From assembly GCA_944390505.1 (NCBI GenBank), contig CALXQF010000070.1:1-7042 (forward strand): 7,042 nucleotides of DNA, read 5' to 3'. Positions 4,211-7,042 of the stretch are shown piece by piece. Every line of letters starts with the position of its first letter. Position 1 is the first letter of the stretch. The notes under the pieces are model-generated. The model saw nothing but the letters and a program-made list of their open reading frames with translations, had not been told where the DNA came from and made no database searches. The translations under genes were made by a program, and so were the position numbers. This DNA comes from an uncultured Clostridia bacterium. Lineage in GTDB: Bacteria; Bacillota; Clostridia; TANB77; CAG-508.

Positions 4211-5008
4211 TTAATTATATTCCAAATTCAACACAGGACTTGGCATTGAACGATTAGCTACACTAATTTTAATAGCATTTTCATCAAAACTTTGTGTACA
4301 AAGTTCATCAATTACTGTTTTATAAGCAAGTTCTGGAAAATTATTTTCTTTGCTTAAATGACCAAGCATTACATTTTGCAAACCACATTTCATTAGATAA
4401 GAAATAGTCTTACCAGCAGCTTCATTAGATAAATGCCCATTTGGTCCAGCTATTCTTTGCTTTAAAGAATAGGGATATCTTGAACATTTTAAAATATTAG
4501 GATCATAATTAGATTCTAATAAAATAAAAGAGCTTTCTTCTAAATTTTTGATGATGCGAGAATCCATATGCCCTATATCAGTTGCAATACTTATTTTTTG
4601 GTTTTTGTAATAAATATTAAAGCCACAAGGGTTAGCTGCATCATGAGGAATAGGAAAAGCTCGTATTTTTAATTCTCCTACATCAAAATTTTCATTAATA
4701 TGAAATAAATTTTTATTTTCTTCTTGCACTTTTGTAAGTACTTCTGGCATAGCTTGCCAAGTTTCACGATTAGCATAAACAGGTAAATGGAACTTTTTTG
4801 TTAAAGTTCCAAGTCCTTTAATATGATCAGAATGTTCATGTGTTACTAAAATAGCATCAATATCATGAACATCCACTTGAATTTCATTTAATGCTGTTTC
4901 AATTTTTTTAGCACTTTCACCAGCATCAATTAGAATTTTGGTATTTGGTGTTTCTATAAATAAACTATTTCCACTACTACCACTATATAAACTACAAAAT
5001 TTAAACAT
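4211..5008 (-). CDS. walJ: WalJ/YycJ/VicX-type metallo-beta-lactamase-fold hydrolase
   Basis: This cytoplasmic metal-dependent hydrolase belongs to the YycJ/WalJ/VicX branch of the metallo-beta-lactamase superfamily. In Bacillus and streptococci the gene sits in the WalRK (cell-wall two-component) operon; its substrate is not settled, and family members have been linked to DNA processing and cell-wall homeostasis. The 265-residue product starts with the hallmark FCSLYSGSSGNS (4-15), then LIDAGES (26-32), the metal-binding HEHSDH (57-62), FPIPHDAANPCGF (118-130), ATDIGH (142-147), LLESNYDPN (163-171), GPNGHLSNEAAG (188-199, H192) and LGHLSKENN (215-223, H217). The expected metal ligands are therefore all present. 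AAAGGAA (5021-5027) is 12 bases before the ATG, somewhat long, but no in-frame alternative exists. It follows murA by 30 bp, so the two form one operon. No walR or walK is in the window. Confidence 0.92.
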   Translation of the reverse strand: MFKFCSLYSGSSGNSLFIETPNTKILIDAGESAKKIETALNEIQVDVHDIDAILVTHEHSDHIKGLGTLTKKFHLPVYANRETWQAMPEVLTKVQEENKNLFHINENFDVGELKIRAFPIPHDAANPCGFNIYYKNQKISIATDIGHMDSRIIKNLEESSFILLESNYDPNILKCSRYPYSLKQRIAGPNGHLSNEAAGKTISYLMKCGLQNVMLGHLSKENNFPELAYKTVIDELCTQSFDENAIKISVANRSMPSPVLNLEYN

Positions 5009-5038
5009 GTATGTACACTCTTCCTTTGTTTTCTATTC

Positions 5039-6313
5039 TTAATTGTTTGCATTAGGCTCTACAACTCTTTGTATATTAGCACCTAAGCTTCTAAATTTTT
5101 CTTCTATATTCTCGTAACCTCTATCAATATGCTCAATATTATATAATTGAGTTTCACCGTTTGCAACAACACCTGCAATCAGTAATGCTGCACCAGCCCT
5201 TAAATCTGTTGCATAAACAGGAGCTCCAGTTAAACTTTTTACTCCTTCAAAAACAGCAGACTTTCCTTGTGCTGTAATTTTAGCTCCCATTTTATTTAAC
5301 TCAGCAGTGTACTGAAACCTAGATTCCCAAATGCTTTCATGAATCATGCTGGTACCATCTGCAAGTGATAGAACAACTCCCATTTGTGGTTGCAAATCGG
5401 TAGGAAAACCAGGATATGGCAAAGTTTTTACTACAGCTTTATTAGGTCTTTTATTCATACTAACACGAATAGAGTCCCTGTAATCTTCTACTGTTCCACC
5501 AATTTCAAATATTTTTGCAGTAATACAGTCCAAATGTTCAGGAATACAATTTTTTAGTAAAATGTCCCCTCTAGAAGCTACTGCTGCTAACATAAAAGTA
5601 CCCGCTTCAATTTGGTCTGGAACCACGGAGTAAGTGGTATTTCCATGTAATTTTTTTACACCGTTAATTTTAATGACATCTGTTCCAGCACCACGAATGT
5701 CTGCACCCATCGTATTTAAAAAATTTGCAACATCTACAATATGAGGTTCTTTCGCAGCATTATCAATGGTGGTAGTTCCTTCTGCCAATACACTTGCTAA
5801 GATTGCATTAATCGTAGCACCAACTGAAACAATATCCATGTAAATAGAAGTCCCAACTAATTTTTTTACTTTTGCAGTAATTTTTCCTTGTGCTACTTCT
5901 ACTTTAGCACCTAATGCTTCAAAAGCCTTAATATGTTGATCAATTGGTCTAGCACCTAAATTACAACCCCCAGGAAGACCAACTTCTGCACTTCTACATC
6001 TTCCAAGCAGAGAACCAATTAAATAATAAGAGGCCCTAAATTTGCTAGTTAAGTCCAAAGGTGCTTGTGTACAATTGATTTCTCTTGTATCAATTTCGAT
6101 TTCATTGTCTGTTATCCAAGTAATTTTAGCGCCTAATTGCTCTAAAATTTTGCAAGACATTTTTACATCACTAATATTTGGTAAATTATCTATTTTGCAA
6201 ACTCCATCAATTAATAATGTAGCTGGTAATATGGCAACTGCTGCGTTTTTGGCTCCACTGATTGTTACTTCACCTTTTAATTTGGTAGGACCACTAATTA
6301 CTAATTTATCCAA
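5039..6313 (-). CDS. murA: UDP-N-acetylglucosamine 1-carboxyvinyltransferase MurA (TTG start)
   Basis: MurA transfers the enolpyruvyl group of phosphoenolpyruvate to UDP-GlcNAc, the first committed step of peptidoglycan synthesis in the cytoplasm, and is the target of fosfomycin. The 424-residue protein is full length. It has the UDP-GlcNAc-binding SGAKNAAVAILPA (19-31, K22 and N23), KFRASYY (91-97), the catalytic loop LPGGCNLGARPID (113-125, with C117, the residue modified by fosfomycin), SVGATINA (163-170), PDQIEAGTF (232-240), PGFPTDLQPQ (301-310, D306) and TDLRAGAALLIAG (369-381). The start is TTG: an in-frame TAA lies three codons upstream and the next ATG-type choices would cut the fold. 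GGGGG (6323-6327) stands 9 bases before it. Cysteine rather than aspartate at position 117 predicts fosfomycin sensitivity of this enzyme. The gap to spoIIR holds a good housekeeping promoter. walJ follows by 30 bp. Confidence 0.97.
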   Translation of the reverse strand: MDKLVISGPTKLKGEVTISGAKNAAVAILPATLLIDGVCKIDNLPNISDVKMSCKILEQLGAKITWITDNEIEIDTREINCTQAPLDLTSKFRASYYLIGSLLGRCRSAEVGLPGGCNLGARPIDQHIKAFEALGAKVEVAQGKITAKVKKLVGTSIYMDIVSVGATINAILASVLAEGTTTIDNAAKEPHIVDVANFLNTMGADIRGAGTDVIKINGVKKLHGNTTYSVVPDQIEAGTFMLAAVASRGDILLKNCIPEHLDCITAKIFEIGGTVEDYRDSIRVSMNKRPNKAVVKTLPYPGFPTDLQPQMGVVLSLADGTSMIHESIWESRFQYTAELNKMGAKITAQGKSAVFEGVKSLTGAPVYATDLRAGAALLIAGVVANGETQLYNIEHIDRGYENIEEKFRSLGANIQRVVEPNANN

Positions 6314-6355
6314 AATAAATTACCCCCGTAAAAAAATACTTTGTTTCCAAATATT

Positions 6356-6384
6356 TTTATACCATACTTTGTCAAATTTGGCAA
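6356..6384 (-). promoter_or_regulatory. Housekeeping promoter for murA-walJ
   Basis: On the minus strand, TTGCCA (6379-6384, 5/6) is followed after exactly 17 bp by TATAAA (6356-6361, 5/6), with an extended -10 TGG directly before it. Start is expected near 6349, with a leader of about 36 bases before the TTG codon. This is the best sigma-A-type promoter in the window after taking the extended -10 into account. It lies in the 84-bp gap after spoIIR. A second TTGACA (minus strand) sits inside the spacer but lacks a well-spaced -10. Confidence 0.6.
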
Positions 6385-6397
6385 GTAATTGTGGAGC

Positions 6398-7042
6398 CTA
6401 TTTCAAGCCTAATCTCAAATTTTGAAAAAATTCTACTAATTTAAATTTAAAAGTAATCTCACTACTATCTGTTTCACTAATCAAATCATATTCTTCCTCA
6501 TTTAAATTTTCTTTTATTTCTTCTTTTGACTCATTAGGAACAATACCAGAGCTTACATCAACAAAACATAATGGAGGAAACATCACACACCACCAGTTTT
6601 GACCTTTAGCTTCTCCTATTTGTACTTTTAGTGCGTCATAGCTCCCAGCAGGAAATGAAATATCACCATAAGTTTTGGTTGGAAAATCTGAAACACCAAT
6701 TTCTATTTGTACAGAATAATCAAATCCATTCTCTTGAATAACATCTTCAGCAATGTGTTTAAACTCTTCTTGGTGTTCTTGGGCAAGTTTAATGACTTCT
6801 TCTTTAGAAGTACAATCTTTTGATAAAGTATTCATATAAGAAAGTAATTCATCACGAACTTTTAGTTTTAATTCTTGATCTTCTTTAGAATCACTATTAG
6901 CAATAACATGTAGTCTAAATACACTATTTGCGATATCTTCAGAAACAGCATCTACATAAGAAATAGCTGAAATAAAAATAAATAAACTTAAAAGAAAAGT
7001 AATCATCAAAAAAGGTTTTATTTTGAATAATAAATTTTTGAA
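6398..7042 (-). CDS. spoIIR: Stage II sporulation protein R (SpoIIR), 5' end beyond the window
   Basis: SpoIIR is made in the forespore and secreted into the space between forespore and mother cell. There it triggers the membrane protease SpoIIGA to process pro-sigma-E, which switches on mother-cell gene expression. Visible in order are a basic then hydrophobic N-terminus (FKIKPFLMITFLLSLFIFIS), serving as signal or anchor, then FRLHVIANSDSKEDQELKLK, VRDELL, DFPTKTYGDISFPAGSYDAL, the strongly conserved GQNWWCVMFPPLCFVD and an acidic, less conserved C-terminus. The frame stays open from the ATG at 7007-7009 to the right edge, and neither that ATG nor the adjoining TTG has a ribosome site, so the true start probably lies just outside. 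Counted from the ATG the protein has 203 residues; relatives have about 200-225. In B. subtilis the gene is under sigma-F; its promoter here is not visible. murA follows after 84 bp. Confidence 0.92.
   Translation of the reverse strand, partial: FKNLLFKIKPFLMITFLLSLFIFISAISYVDAVSEDIANSVFRLHVIANSDSKEDQELKLKVRDELLSYMNTLSKDCTSKEEVIKLAQEHQEEFKHIAEDVIQENGFDYSVQIEIGVSDFPTKTYGDISFPAGSYDALKVQIGEAKGQNWWCVMFPPLCFVDVSSGIVPNESKEEIKENLNEEEYDLISETDSSEITFKFKLVEFFQNLRLGLK

Noticed and set aside
6331..6352. TTTGGAAACAAA hairpin followed by seven T on the minus strand before murA, as a spoIIR terminator
   Set aside because: The stem is only 4 bp, too weak for intrinsic termination, and it lies downstream of the predicted murA start site.
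6042..6425. 127-codon plus-strand ORF opposite murA and the end of spoIIR
   Set aside because: It is the antisense of murA codons. murA matches its family over the full length, so this is a shadow frame.

Overview
The window is a chromosomal stretch of a very AT-rich, endospore-forming Firmicute, most likely of the class Clostridia. The evidence is the set of sporulation genes (spoIIR, spmA, spmB, and an AbrB-type regulator with a Spo0A box in its leader), AT-rich codon use throughout, strong AAGGAGG-type ribosome sites, and an AbrB carrying paired CxxC motifs instead of the Bacillus-type C-terminus. I cannot place it more precisely, and I see no mobile element, CRISPR array, tRNA or rRNA.

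Layout. Positions 1-344 hold the 3' end of a TrmN6/YabB-type tRNA methyltransferase, followed on the same strand by rsmI (477-1301). abrB (1454-1714) converges on rsmI, and the two share a 15-bp perfect hairpin that should work as a bidirectional terminator. This matches the Bacillus subtilis order yabB-yazA-yabC-abrB, except that the small GIY-YIG gene yazA is missing. spmA and spmB (1985-3090) are divergent from abrB and nearly abut each other. The abrB-spmA gap holds a TATAAT for abrB, a 9-bp direct repeat at one-helical-turn spacing, a full 9/9 Spo0A box just downstream of the predicted abrB transcription start, and two poorer Spo0A-like sites.

Positions 3091-3598 form a gene-poor gap. 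It contains a 33-codon membrane-peptide ORF with a good ribosome site and a perfect TTGACA, an imperfect hairpin, and a 171-bp segment bounded by a perfect 13-bp inverted repeat with a smaller hairpin inside. These are the least explained parts of the window.

The right half is a minus-strand run: spoIIR (6398 to beyond the right edge), murA (5039-6313), walJ/yycJ (4211-5008) and rlmH (3599-4078). murA appears to have its own housekeeping promoter in the gap after spoIIR, so it need not depend on forespore transcription. walJ lies 30 bp behind murA, and rlmH has a 132-bp gap with a weaker candidate promoter.

How they fit together. Translation-maturation enzymes (TrmN6-like, RsmI, RlmH) and cell-wall genes (murA, walJ) are interleaved with sporulation genes: the transition regulator AbrB, the forespore-to-mother-cell signal SpoIIR, and the core-dehydration proteins SpmA and SpmB. 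Almost everything is ordinary clostridial core genome. Novelty, if any, is confined to the 3091-3598 gap and the regulation of the abrB-spmA region.
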